Both the position numbers and the translations under genes were made by a program. Source: Scandinavium sp002470465 (GTDB lineage: Bacteria; Pseudomonadota; Gammaproteobacteria; Enterobacterales; Enterobacteriaceae). From it: a stretch of 64,000 nucleotides of DNA. A model generated the notes under the pieces. It made no database searches. It had not been told where the DNA came from and saw only the letters and a list, made by a program, of their open reading frames with translations. Position 1 is the first letter of the stretch; every line of letters begins with the position of its first letter. Below, piece after piece: positions 1-8,850 of the stretch. The DNA lies in contig NZ_JBFLVD010000037.1 of the NCBI RefSeq assembly GCF_040750395.1, positions 1 through 64,000 on the forward strand, read 5' to 3'.

Positions 1-5
1 ACTAA

Positions 6-233
6 AACAGGTGTGCTGGCACAATCGTTGGCCCCACAAGAGATATTACTTGGGGTGAGGGGCTTGTTGCATATTCAGCATTTTATCACCGTGCACAATC
101 ATATGAGAAATCATCCTTCCAGGATGTTCGGGTAATGAATCATATCGTTGGCGCGGGAACGTTCAGGCTCATAGAATCACCATATATATCATCTACCTAT
201 ACAATTGATGGTTCTCGAAAATATGTTTGTTAG
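6..233 (+). pseudogene. Orphan C-terminal fragment of an unidentified protein
   Basis: The frame ending at the TAG at 231-233 stays open back to a TAA at 3-5, giving about 75 residues with a protein-like composition rich in Tyr, Ser and Gly. No sensible start codon lies in that frame except an ATG at 135, which would leave only about 32 residues. It therefore looks like the tail of a larger gene cut off by a stop or frameshift near the window edge, or recombined into the island. I do not recognise the family. The exported LprI-like gene starts 22 bases after the stop, so the two may once have formed a pair. Sequence upstream of the window would settle this. Confidence 0.35.
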
Positions 234-255
234 ACTCTTAAAATAAGGACTTCTC

Positions 256-1086
256 ATGGTAAATATCATAAACAAAAAATCTTTATTTATTCTTTCAATG
301 ATGGCTTGCAGTACAAGTTATGCTGCTTCTTTTGATTGTAATACAGTAGATTCAGGTGTTGAAAAAATGATTTGCTCAGATCATAAGTTAAGTCGTTTGG
401 ACGATTATCTATCCCAGAACTATAAAATAGCTATGGGGCCTGCTATGCCTGAAGAAGCAAAATCTAAAATTAGAAAATCGCAAATAGATTGGCTTAATAA
501 GAGAAATGCTTGTACTGATGCTCAATGCATTGAGCGAATGTATTCGAAGCAGATGGACTATCTTTGGAACGAATGCTTTGATCATCTTAGTGGTAAAATT
601 GAATATATTAAATTTTCCGAAGCAATAGATAAGATAAAGAGAGATCTAGCTTCTCAAGAATATAATAAAACTCATAAGACATCTGAGGAAGTTATCAGAG
701 AATTATCAACTAAGAACACTAACAAAGTTCAACAATTAGGATTTAATAATAAACAATTAGAATCAACTTTATTTTTAGATGGGTTTGGTAGTTACTTTGA
801 ATACCATACTCTTAAGGAATGTTTGTCATTAATTTTTGAATTACCTGATTTAACCCTATTAGAGAAAATCAATTATAAAGGTTATGCTGGATTTAGGATA
901 AAAACATCCGGACGACCTTACTCTGGATTTATTTTTAGAGAAGAAGAAGGTGAGATTTATTTAACCGGTCTAGTATCAGGTGATAAAATCATAGAAGCTA
1001 CTACTGAAAATGACATGCGAGAGCTTGCTCGTATATTATTGAGCTATACAAACCATGTACTGGATAATAATAACTTTAGGGATTGA
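256..1086 (+). CDS. Exported LprI-like (DUF1311) protein with unknown C-terminal domain
   Basis: The 276-residue product starts with a Sec signal peptide: Lys-Lys at residues 7-8, a hydrophobic stretch to about 20, and a likely cut after Ser-Tyr-Ala near 23. Residues about 25-110 have the cysteine pattern and D/W-rich helices of the lysozyme-inhibitor LprI N-terminal family, with Cys at 28, 40, 86 and 91, an RxxQxxWLxxRNAC segment and a further Cys near 107. The C-terminal 150 residues are not recognised. The start is preceded by AAGGA at about 246-250. The gene is AT-rich like the Gabija-type operon beside it and unlike the chromosome to the right. Proteins of this group are periplasmic. Some act as immunity proteins or lysozyme inhibitors, but that role is inferred here, not shown. 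Confidence 0.7.
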   Translation: MVNIINKKSLFILSMMACSTSYAASFDCNTVDSGVEKMICSDHKLSRLDDYLSQNYKIAMGPAMPEEAKSKIRKSQIDWLNKRNACTDAQCIERMYSKQMDYLWNECFDHLSGKIEYIKFSEAIDKIKRDLASQEYNKTHKTSEEVIRELSTKNTNKVQQLGFNNKQLESTLFLDGFGSYFEYHTLKECLSLIFELPDLTLLEKINYKGYAGFRIKTSGRPYSGFIFREEEGEIYLTGLVSGDKIIEATTENDMRELARILLSYTNHVLDNNNFRD

Positions 1087-1367
1087 TATAGCATTTAAAA
1101 AAACATGGTATTAGGGCTAAATGTGGTTCATTTTCCCGTATGATAATACATCTAGGTATTGTGAGATGTGAGTTATTACCGACTCTGACTCCCTCCTGCA
1201 GAGCAACGTACCATGCTGATTCTATAATGAATCAGCTAATGATTTATTGGCGGTACTTTGTAAACATATGATGATTACATGATAAGGGATATATGACGTA
1301 ATGATTAATAGGCAAGTATCATAGATACCAATGATTCTTGCCTATGTTCATTATTTACCATTTTCAC

Positions 1368-3155
1368 TTAAAAAGGGTCTGCGTCGTAGGTAAATTTTGT
1401 TCCAGATAGAACCTTTGTAGACTCATAATCTTTATATTTGCTTCTTCTCCCCCTTTCAGAAATAAGATGTAGGTTTTTTCTGGCCCTCGAACCAATGACA
1501 TATAACAGTTTTTTTGCACTTTCATCACTTGAGTCATTAAAGTTTGGAACCATGTCTTGTAATAATCCAAATGATATAACAGTGTCATACTCTCCACCTT
1601 TTACTCCATGTATCGTTGACACTTTAATACCTGTTCTTGGTTTGAATGCATTACGAAATGCATTTATGTCTGTGGCAAAATGTTCATTATCTTTTTTTAG
1701 GCGATGAATTCTATCTTGTGAGCTTTTGAAAAAAGAGTCATAGTGCTCTTGTAGTTGAGGGTATGAGGAAACATCTACATTTATTCTTCTAAATAGTTCA
1801 TCAAAAAAACTTCTTAGATAAATCAAACCGTCTATCTCATCAATTTTGATATCGTTAATAATATTTAAAAATAGTCGAGGGTTTAATCTTTGAATATCAA
1901 CATGGCAAAAATGCATTTCTGACAATATATCAGAAACCCAACGCATTCGTTTGACATACATATTTGGAGATGGTTCAGTAAGAATTACCTGGGTGATTTT
2001 ATACCAGAAGTTGTCAATATCTCTGGAAAAGGGCACAAGACCTGGACCATCAAAACTAAAATTTGGTAGTCTTGTAACTAAAGTCCTAGTTAAAGCTGCA
2101 AGATGCATCCACCATGGGGCCAGAATGCAAATTTCTTTCTGCTCAATTCCTAGTTGATTAACATTATATTCAATATACTTGCTTATGTGATCAACTAAAT
2201 TATCCTTATAAACTTTTTGATTATACGTTACAACACTTTGGTAATTCTTAAACTTACTTTCCGAAGTTGTTTTGCTAGCTAATACATTGAAATTGATATA
2301 AAAATCTATTATTCTCTTTGAGCTTCTATAATTCTTATCTAAAGTCATATATGAAAATCGAGAATTAGTTATTTTCTCCAGCTCAGCTTGTGAGATTGCA
2401 TACCCTCCTAATGAACCGTAAATGGCTTGGTTTGGATCTCCAACTACAAAAGCATTAATTTTACCTTCGCTAGATTGAATTATTTTGGAAACTATAGCGT
2501 ATTGAATTTCTTTAGTATCCTGAAACTCATCTATGAAAATGTAGGAAAAAATACCACTTAATATTTTCGATATGGCATCTTTACTTATCAATTGGTATGA
2601 GAAGTATAGCATTTGCTCAAAATCAATTTGGTTATTTTTCCTTAGTTGAATGTGGTATTCGTCAAGGATATTCTTGATTGCTCCATGCTTTTTGAGATAA
2701 CCAGATAACTTTAAGCCTTTAGATGTGTAGTAATGATTGCAGTCATAATAATTAACTTTTTCAGTTTTGTAATTTGAACAAATTGTTGTAATTAACTCTT
2801 CAGAGTCATAGGTGTTCAGTATTTTAAAACCGTCCCTAAGATTTTCATGATAAATAGAGTAAGGTTTTAGCAGCCATTCATAGCAAAATGAATGGATTGT
2901 TCCAATCCATAAACGTGATGTATCTACTCCTAATAACTCAATTCGCTCTTTAATTTCATCAGCAGCTTTATGGGTATAAGTGATCGCTAGTACATACTTT
3001 TTATCATCATTAAGCTTTGATAGCTCTAAAGCTATTTTATAAGTCAATGTTCTCGTTTTACCACTTCCCGGACATGCAATCAATAATACACTACCATGCG
3101 CATTGATTGCATCTTCTTGATCTTTATTTATTTCTTCCTTTTCCCATACAAACAT
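1368..3155 (-). CDS. gajB: UvrD/Rep-like superfamily 1 helicase, GajB-type
   Basis: The 595-residue protein carries the SF1A helicase motifs in order. Motif I is ACPGSGKTRT near residue 28. Motif Ia is TYTHKAADEI near 58. Motif II is FIDEFQDT near 206, motif III is GDPNQAIYG near 238, and motif IV is NYRSSKR near 275. Motif V is STIHGVKGGEYDT near 512 and motif VI is YVIGSRARKNL near 552. The start codon follows the stop of the upstream OLD-family gene directly (TAAATG), with a GGGGAG ribosome site inside that gene, so the two are translationally coupled. An OLD nuclease followed by a UvrD-like helicase is the composition of the Gabija system. GajB proteins known to me are near 500 residues, so this one is somewhat long. 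A housekeeping UvrD or Rep role is unlikely because of its size, base composition and island context. Confidence 0.82.
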   Translation of the reverse strand: MFVWEKEEINKDQEDAINAHGSVLLIACPGSGKTRTLTYKIALELSKLNDDKKYVLAITYTHKAADEIKERIELLGVDTSRLWIGTIHSFCYEWLLKPYSIYHENLRDGFKILNTYDSEELITTICSNYKTEKVNYYDCNHYYTSKGLKLSGYLKKHGAIKNILDEYHIQLRKNNQIDFEQMLYFSYQLISKDAISKILSGIFSYIFIDEFQDTKEIQYAIVSKIIQSSEGKINAFVVGDPNQAIYGSLGGYAISQAELEKITNSRFSYMTLDKNYRSSKRIIDFYINFNVLASKTTSESKFKNYQSVVTYNQKVYKDNLVDHISKYIEYNVNQLGIEQKEICILAPWWMHLAALTRTLVTRLPNFSFDGPGLVPFSRDIDNFWYKITQVILTEPSPNMYVKRMRWVSDILSEMHFCHVDIQRLNPRLFLNIINDIKIDEIDGLIYLRSFFDELFRRINVDVSSYPQLQEHYDSFFKSSQDRIHRLKKDNEHFATDINAFRNAFKPRTGIKVSTIHGVKGGEYDTVISFGLLQDMVPNFNDSSDESAKKLLYVIGSRARKNLHLISERGRRSKYKDYESTKVLSGTKFTYDADPF

Positions 3156-5372
3156 TTATAATCTCCCCAAAATGTCATTATTTTCGATGGGTAGATCTTT
3201 TATCATTTCAACTTTCAGAGCATCAATATCATCTTTTGATAAATCAAATAAATTCCACTTAGGACTGAAAACACTTAGCCCATCCTCATATGCTTTTATA
3301 TAGTTAATCCAACTATTTTTTAAGCCTAAATCTTTAGCTTCATTAAGCTTACTTATCTGTAGTTGTGCATAAGCCACATGTTTAATAACAGAATTGTAAC
3401 GATGTTCTAAAATTTTATATTTAAGCTGTCTATTAAAATCACCGTGAGCAAATTGGATCGCATTTAATATATAATCTGGGATAGCTGTTTTGAAATCTAT
3501 CACTTTCCCCAGTGTAAGTGCGAACCATCCTTTACCCTGATAATTAGCCATGGCCAAAGCTCTGACTCCTGATATTTTTATATCTCCAGAATTTAATTCA
3601 TTTATGGAGTTGGTGATTGTTGCTTCTTGTTTGTAGATATCTCTAACGATGTTTTTTAAATAATTGTTATTACCTGATTTTATGAAGTCCACTTCAAATG
3701 TATGGTCTGCGAAAAATACCTCAACCCAATTATTGTTATTACAAAAATCTTGCAGCCTTTTTTTTCTTTCCGCTCCAGACTTTTGAGATGCATCTGCCTT
3801 TTTCTTGGCCTTTATTTCAACATCATCATTATCAGCAACTTCAGGAATAGTAATATCAAAAAATGCCTCATCGAGGTCAGTTATTATACTGCACTTCTTT
3901 TTAATCCGTTCATCGCTAAATAACAATGCTACATTCTCAAACCCAGTGCTTCTTATATTTATTAGGCTTATCCCAATCTCATCTAAACTTAACCCCGTGA
4001 CCTTCTTGATTAATGTTGGGATCAATAACTCTTCTGCATCACCTTCAACTAAAACAACACTACGAGCAAATAATAAATTACTTCTTATTGCATCCAAATA
4101 TCGTTGGATAAATTCACACTGTTCATCAGCCAACCCTGTTGAAGGTTGAAAAACTTCGCAGTTACCGCTAACGAAGCCAATTATATTCATGTTTTTTATG
4201 TTGCTAATTTCAGAGATGTTAGATGAGTGTGTTGAGTATATTATTTGAGTATTGTCATACTTTATGTTTTCGAATAATGATTTTTGAATATGTGTATGAA
4301 TATGTGCTTCTGGCTCTTCTATTAATAGAAAGTTCGCTATTGATTGATTCGCGTGCTGGTACTTAAACTCTAATAATTTTAATGTAAGATATAGTAAGTT
4401 GGCTCCTCCAAGGCTCATTTCATGTATCGCCCCTTCATAGCCATCAACAGATTCTGCAACAAAGAGTTTTAGTGACTGAAATAGTTCGTCAGACTCATCA
4501 CTTAAACTTGATTTAATCGACATCCCCTTTGGCGAATAGGTATCACCAACAGCATCTTTGATAGTCGTCGCAATATCACTACTTACAGTACATATATCTG
4601 GAAATTTCTCTATTTCAGAATTTAAATTTCTCACCAGGTCAGCAATCGGTTTAAATTCAGTTGAGCTTATTTCACCGGATTTTCGTTTTAGGAGGGTTAG
4701 TAAAGGGTTGGTTTTATTATTATGAAAGTCAGATACCACATCCCTAAGAGCTTTAATGAAAGTTAAAGAAACTTCATTTGGGATATTAAGTATATTGGGT
4801 AATTTAACTCCAAGTTCAGGATGGTTTAGAATTTTAGGAAATGAAGCACCATCAAAATCACCTACTATTTTTTTATAATTGGAACTATCGCTTAGATCAA
4901 GGGCACCTTTGCCAACTAGAATAGTTTCATAATCATCAATTGTTATGTTATTAAGTACTTCGTTAAGAGCATTTATATCACCAGGATTTATTTTTGACAA
5001 ATCTTGCCTAATAAAAGATTTGGGCCTGAAGATTAAACTATATGTTGCCCTACTAACAATTTCATCTTCAGCATTACCAATACCATGAAGAAATAAGGAT
5101 TGACTAGTTTCATCTGCGGCTATATCGTCAAATTCGACACTGATTATTATCCAATGTCCCCGCCAGTTTCCTATCGAACGATTGAAATCCCCTTCATTTA
5201 ATTTCAGAGAATACCTTGGCATTGAGCTATCAAGTAATAACCTTATCGCTCTAAATAAATTTGTTTTCCCAGAAGCATTCTCACCAATAATCGTGTTTAT
5301 GCCTTTATCAAAGTAAAAATTAGCTTTTTTGAAATTTCGATAGTTTACCAAAGTGAGTTTTTTTATAAACAT
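3156..5372 (-). CDS. gajA: OLD-family ATPase with TOPRIM nuclease domain, GajA-type
   Basis: The 738-residue product has an ABC/AAA-type ATPase domain with Walker A GENASGKTN at residues 30-38, a signature-like SLGGAN near 318, Walker B LLIEEPEAH near 348 and a His switch STHSSN near 382. A TOPRIM domain follows, with VLVEGDAEELL near 440 and the acidic TDLDEAFFD near 497. In characterised Gabija systems GajA senses nucleotide depletion and nicks or cleaves DNA together with GajB. Characterised GajA proteins are about 580 residues, so this one has extra sequence, roughly 150 residues after the TOPRIM core plus insertions in the ATPase part. It is first in the operon, with its own upstream region at 5373-5684. 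An alternative is a class 2 OLD nuclease of a related but distinct defense type. Confidence 0.8.
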   Translation of the reverse strand: MFIKKLTLVNYRNFKKANFYFDKGINTIIGENASGKTNLFRAIRLLLDSSMPRYSLKLNEGDFNRSIGNWRGHWIIISVEFDDIAADETSQSLFLHGIGNAEDEIVSRATYSLIFRPKSFIRQDLSKINPGDINALNEVLNNITIDDYETILVGKGALDLSDSSNYKKIVGDFDGASFPKILNHPELGVKLPNILNIPNEVSLTFIKALRDVVSDFHNNKTNPLLTLLKRKSGEISSTEFKPIADLVRNLNSEIEKFPDICTVSSDIATTIKDAVGDTYSPKGMSIKSSLSDESDELFQSLKLFVAESVDGYEGAIHEMSLGGANLLYLTLKLLEFKYQHANQSIANFLLIEEPEAHIHTHIQKSLFENIKYDNTQIIYSTHSSNISEISNIKNMNIIGFVSGNCEVFQPSTGLADEQCEFIQRYLDAIRSNLLFARSVVLVEGDAEELLIPTLIKKVTGLSLDEIGISLINIRSTGFENVALLFSDERIKKKCSIITDLDEAFFDITIPEVADNDDVEIKAKKKADASQKSGAERKKRLQDFCNNNNWVEVFFADHTFEVDFIKSGNNNYLKNIVRDIYKQEATITNSINELNSGDIKISGVRALAMANYQGKGWFALTLGKVIDFKTAIPDYILNAIQFAHGDFNRQLKYKILEHRYNSVIKHVAYAQLQISKLNEAKDLGLKNSWINYIKAYEDGLSVFSPKWNLFDLSKDDIDALKVEMIKDLPIENNDILGRL

Positions 5373-5684
5373 ATGATTTTAATCCATTTTTTTGTTAGTG
5401 CCTGTGTTTCATTGCATTGATAAAATAACGTAATCCATCACAAAAAAATTCTCTTAGACTAGAGTAAAGAAAGAGCTGTACTACTCTCGGAACGAGTGTG
5501 TGGATCTAACTGGTACCCCTACCTTTCAAGGACATCGGTTCGGACATTCCTGTTACAATCAGTTACGCTGCAGTTCTACCATAGCATTTGTCTGAAAAAT
5601 ATCTATCTCCAGCAAATAAAGTGCCGCACATCCAATCATTTTTCGTCATCTTTGGGACTTCCATGGTGAGTAGGTGAATTACCA
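5373..5684. other. 312-bp gene-free stretch between integrase and Gabija-type operon
   Basis: No convincing coding frame lies here. The part next to gajA (5373-5460) is AT-rich and must hold the operon's promoter, with a likely ribosome site close to the start. The middle (about 5460-5600) is less AT-rich, with CGGAACGAG and ACTGGTACCCC segments unlike either flank. It looks like a scar from an earlier insertion or deletion in the island. No known insertion-sequence end was recognised. Confidence 0.4.
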
Positions 5685-6947
5685 TCACGCTGTTTGCTTC
5701 CGTAGTGGCGTCACGTTATAGGCCTCCTCTCTTTCTAAAGAAACAAGCAAGCCAGCCCACAATTCCAACGCTTGTTTCCTCTCATCGAAATACTGATAGC
5801 GGTTATAAATCCCTTCCACGCCTTTGATTCTGTGATTCAGGCAGCGCTCTGCAACGACCGGATCAATCCCTAATGCTGCCAGATGCGATCGTGCGGTACG
5901 TCGAAAATCATGAATAGTAAAATTAGGGATGCCGGGGAGATTACTCTTCACCTTGCTCAAGGCTACAGGCAGCGTGCTTTCCTGAATGTGGGGAATCATG
6001 CGGTGCTGCATTTTTCTTGCTGGAAGTACCCACTGGCTATTACAGGACATCTGGTGCAGTTCTTTCAGCCATACAAGCGCAGGTGTAGGTATAGGGATAT
6101 CGATCGCATCACCATTCTTAACTCGTTCAGCGGGTAAGTGCCAGACTGCTTCATCAAGATCGAACTCTTCCCAGCGGGCACCGCAAAGCTCCATTTTACG
6201 GCAGCAGAATACCAACAGAAGCTTCATTGTCAGTTCGTTCTGACGTGAGAAACCTTTTGTCATTGGCATTGCCTGTAAGAATCGCACAAGCTCTTCTCGG
6301 CTTAGCCAGCGTTCCCTGCTTTTTTCCTGCCCACCCGCATCATCAATTTCAAAAGAACTAGTAGGATTCGTTTCTAGCATATGCCGTCTTATTCCGTAAT
6401 CGAAGATACGGCGAGTCCATCTGAGCACATCGTTAGCGACTGTAGGAGCACCACGCTTAACGATTTTTTGCAGCATGTCATCAATATGTCTGGCTTTAAC
6501 CTCTTCGATTCTGAGTTGACCGATTGCAGGATTAATGTCCTTATCAATGCGACGACGTAGAATGTCTGGATGCTTCCACCGATTGAGGATCTGACGTTCA
6601 AAGTATTCTGCCGCCAGTTCTGAAACGCGAAGCGCGTGCTTTTCCTCCTCCATCTTCCTCAGCGCTTCAGCTTTGCGTTCTTGCTTTTCCCCCGCAACGT
6701 CATAACCCAATGCAACCCGTGCTGACTGTTCTTTAGCTTTTGCTCGTGCTTTAGCGAGTGACAGCTCGGTGTACGTGCCTATGACCAGCGATCGCTGCTT
6801 TCCCGCAAAGCGATAACGCAAACGCCAAAAGGGTACTGAGTAATTTTCTGGGAAGCATAAATACAGCCCACCCCCATCAGAGCGACCAGCAAAATGCTCA
6901 CTCGATTTTATCCATGCTCTGATTTGTAAGTCTGTCAGTTTTGCCAT
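5685..6947 (-). CDS. P4-type tyrosine integrase
   Basis: The 420-residue protein has the P4/CP4 integrase layout. Residues 1-95 form the DUF4102 arm-binding domain, with the characteristic FWRLRYRFAGKQRSL and LSLAKAR segments. A core-binding domain covers about 100-200, and the catalytic domain runs from about 215 to 395. Visible catalytic elements are the first Arg in FCCRKMELCGARW, the HDFRRT box with His and Arg, an LNHR box, and the nucleophile Tyr in IYNRYQYFDERK. It lies 191 bp from the 3' end of yicC and probably drove integration there. It appears intact. Its base composition is closer to the chromosome than that of the Gabija-type genes. Short repeats containing GTACA precede its start and may be its own operators or arm sites. 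Confidence 0.93.
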   Translation of the reverse strand: MAKLTDLQIRAWIKSSEHFAGRSDGGGLYLCFPENYSVPFWRLRYRFAGKQRSLVIGTYTELSLAKARAKAKEQSARVALGYDVAGEKQERKAEALRKMEEEKHALRVSELAAEYFERQILNRWKHPDILRRRIDKDINPAIGQLRIEEVKARHIDDMLQKIVKRGAPTVANDVLRWTRRIFDYGIRRHMLETNPTSSFEIDDAGGQEKSRERWLSREELVRFLQAMPMTKGFSRQNELTMKLLLVFCCRKMELCGARWEEFDLDEAVWHLPAERVKNGDAIDIPIPTPALVWLKELHQMSCNSQWVLPARKMQHRMIPHIQESTLPVALSKVKSNLPGIPNFTIHDFRRTARSHLAALGIDPVVAERCLNHRIKGVEGIYNRYQYFDERKQALELWAGLLVSLEREEAYNVTPLRKQTA

Positions 6948-6967
6948 GCTTATCTTGTCTCATTGCT

Positions 6968-7020
6968 GTGTACATAAACTGCGTGTCATAAATGTCAGTA
7001 TGTACACGTCTATGTACATA
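6968..7020. repeat. Cluster of GTACA-core repeats upstream of the integrase
   Basis: Three copies of a GTACA core occur within 53 bp, at about 6970, 7002 and 7014. The last two read TATGTACA and TATGTACATA, the latter self-complementary. They sit directly upstream of the integrase start, where integrase arm sites or an excisionase/regulator operator would be expected. The function is inferred from position only. Confidence 0.4.
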
Positions 7021-7063
7021 CGAAACACGCGCTCTAGTGATACATCATGAGACTATGTAAAAC

Positions 7064-7094
7064 AAAAAAGGCCATGATTTACAATGGCCTTTTT
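7064..7094 (-). terminator. Rho-independent terminator after yicC
   Basis: AAGGCCAT and ATGGCCTT form a stem with a short A/T-rich loop, flanked by A- and T-runs on both sides, so it could end transcription in either direction. yicC reads towards it on the minus strand. It also separates yicC from the island. Confidence 0.75.
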
Positions 7095-7160
7095 ATCCTG
7101 ACGAGACTTGGTGAGACTACGCGAAATCGCGTGAAACGTTACTCGATATTCTGAATCTGC
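7095..7160. other. Candidate attachment site at the yicC 3' end
   Basis: The P4-type integrase is oriented away from yicC and sits next to its last codons, and the change from island to chromosome falls here. The segment contains GAGACT repeated at about 7103 and 7113, and a GCGAAATCGC palindrome. The second att copy would lie left of the window, so the repeat that would prove the site cannot be seen. Confidence 0.35.
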
Positions 7161-8002
7161 TCGCGCATTTGCTCGATCAGCACCTTCAGCTCAATGGCTG
7201 AAGCAGTAACCTCTGCATTAATGGACTTAGATGCCAGCGTGTTTGATTCGCGGTTGAACTCCTGCATCATGAAGTCGAGACGACGGCCAACGGCTTCTTT
7301 TTTCTTCAGGATGTTCCAGGTCTCTTTAACATGGGCTTCGAGGCGGTCCAGCTCTTCGGCCACGTCGATGCGCTGAGCCATCATCACCAGCTCCTGCTCA
7401 AGACGGTTGTTCTCGAGCTGAACCTGAGCCTCTTCGAGTTTTGCAACCAGGCGCTCACGCTGCCACTGGAGGATTTCTGGCATATGAGTACGGACTTTAA
7501 CCACTTCCGCACTCACACCGTCAAGTCGCTGTTCGATGAGTGTTTTCAGCGCCTTGCCTTCGGTTTCACGCGCCACAATGAAGTCATCGAGAGCACCATC
7601 CAGGGCGGACAGAATTTCAGCGGTGATGGCATCAAGGTCCTGCTCCTGAGCAGCCATGACGCCGGGCCAGCGCAGAATGTCGACCGGGTTAATCTCACCC
7701 TCATCGCTCTGCATTTTGACCCAGTTAGCCGCGTTGACCAGCTGCCTGGCGAGGTTTTCATTGAGGATAAGCTCCCCTTGTGCGCCGGGATCCTGCTCAA
7801 AGCGCAGGGTACATTCAACTTTGCCGCGCGTCAGGCGGGTACGGATACGTTCGCGTACTACAGGTTCAAGGCTACGGAACTGTTCGGGCATGCGGAAGTA
7901 AGTTTCGAGATAACGCTGGTTTACCGAGCGCAGTTCCCACGCGGCGCTGCCCCATGTGCCCTTGATTTCACGGCGGGCGTAGGCGGTCATACTGCGGATC
8001 AT
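7139..8002 (-). CDS. yicC: YicC endoribonuclease
   Basis: The 287-residue protein starts MIRSMTAYARRE and ends in the EFNRESNTLASKS region typical of the YicC N-terminal and DUF1732 C-terminal domains, at the usual full length. In E. coli YicC is a stress-linked endoribonuclease reported to act on the small RNA RyhB. It is divergent from rph across 125 bp. The gene is intact even though an integrase-bearing island abuts its 3' end, so the insertion rebuilds or spares the last codons. Confidence 0.95.
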   Translation of the reverse strand: MIRSMTAYARREIKGTWGSAAWELRSVNQRYLETYFRMPEQFRSLEPVVRERIRTRLTRGKVECTLRFEQDPGAQGELILNENLARQLVNAANWVKMQSDEGEINPVDILRWPGVMAAQEQDLDAITAEILSALDGALDDFIVARETEGKALKTLIEQRLDGVSAEVVKVRTHMPEILQWQRERLVAKLEEAQVQLENNRLEQELVMMAQRIDVAEELDRLEAHVKETWNILKKKEAVGRRLDFMMQEFNRESNTLASKSINAEVTASAIELKVLIEQMREQIQNIE

Positions 8003-8127
8003 AGACGTTCCTGTTTTTAAAGGAGAGATGGGGGGATTATAGCTACCGGGGCTTTCTCATGATAGGAATAAGCGCGTTTAATCCGTATAATGCGCAGCCA
8101 CATTCGTTTTAAGCCGGAGATTTCATC

Positions 8128-8844
8128 ATGCGTCCAGCAGGCCGTAGCGCTCATCAGGTGCGTCCCGTAACCCTGACCCGTAACTACACCAAACACGCTG
8201 AAGGCTCTGTGCTCGTCGAATTCGGTGACACCAAAGTGCTCTGCACCGCCTCCATTGATGAAGGCGTACCGCGTTTCCTGAAAGGTCAGGGCCAGGGCTG
8301 GATCACCGCCGAATACGGCATGCTGCCGCGTGCGACCCACACCCGTAATGCCCGCGAAGCGGCAAAAGGGAAGCAGGGTGGCCGTACCATGGAAATTCAG
8401 CGCCTGATTGCCCGTGCCCTGCGTGCGGCCGTGGATCTGAAAGCACTGGGTGAATTCACCATCACTCTGGACTGTGACGTGATTCAGGCCGATGGCGGCA
8501 CGCGCACAGCTTCCATTACCGGTGCCTGCGTGGCACTTGCTGACGCACTGAACAATCTGGTTGTTGCAGGTAAGCTCAAAACGAATCCGATGAAAGGCAT
8601 GGTTGCTGCGGTTTCCGTCGGAATTGTGAACGGCGAAGCGCTCTGCGACCTGGAATACGTCGAAGACTCCGCCGCCGAAACGGACATGAACGTGGTGATG
8701 ACCGAAGACGGTCGCATCATTGAAGTGCAGGGCACGGCAGAAGGCGAACCGTTCACCCATGAAGAATTACTGACCCTGCTGGCGTTGGCCAGAGGGGGGA
8801 TTGAATCTATTGTCACGACGCAGAAAGCGGCGTTAGAAAATTGA
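8128..8844 (+). CDS. rph: RNase PH
   Basis: The 238-residue protein is a full-length phosphate-dependent 3'-5' exoribonuclease that trims tRNA 3' ends. Recognisable features are the MRPAGRS start, the RLIARALRAAVD region and the GGTRTASITGA phosphate-binding segment. The frame runs uninterrupted to the TGA just ahead of the pyrE attenuator, unlike E. coli K-12 MG1655 where rph is frameshifted and pyrE expression falls. Here translation reaches close to the attenuator, so normal coupling to pyrE should hold. Confidence 0.97.
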   Translation: MRPAGRSAHQVRPVTLTRNYTKHAEGSVLVEFGDTKVLCTASIDEGVPRFLKGQGQGWITAEYGMLPRATHTRNAREAAKGKQGGRTMEIQRLIARALRAAVDLKALGEFTITLDCDVIQADGGTRTASITGACVALADALNNLVVAGKLKTNPMKGMVAAVSVGIVNGEALCDLEYVEDSAAETDMNVVMTEDGRIIEVQGTAEGEPFTHEELLTLLALARGGIESIVTTQKAALEN

Positions 8845-8850
8845 TATTAA

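Noticed and set aside
1..5650. Possible CRISPR or prophage content in the island
   Set aside because: No spaced repeats and no structural, lysis or replication genes of phage were found.
7331..8020. 229-codon open frame opposite yicC
   Set aside because: It is a shadow of a strongly conserved gene, has no ribosome site and no recognisable domain.
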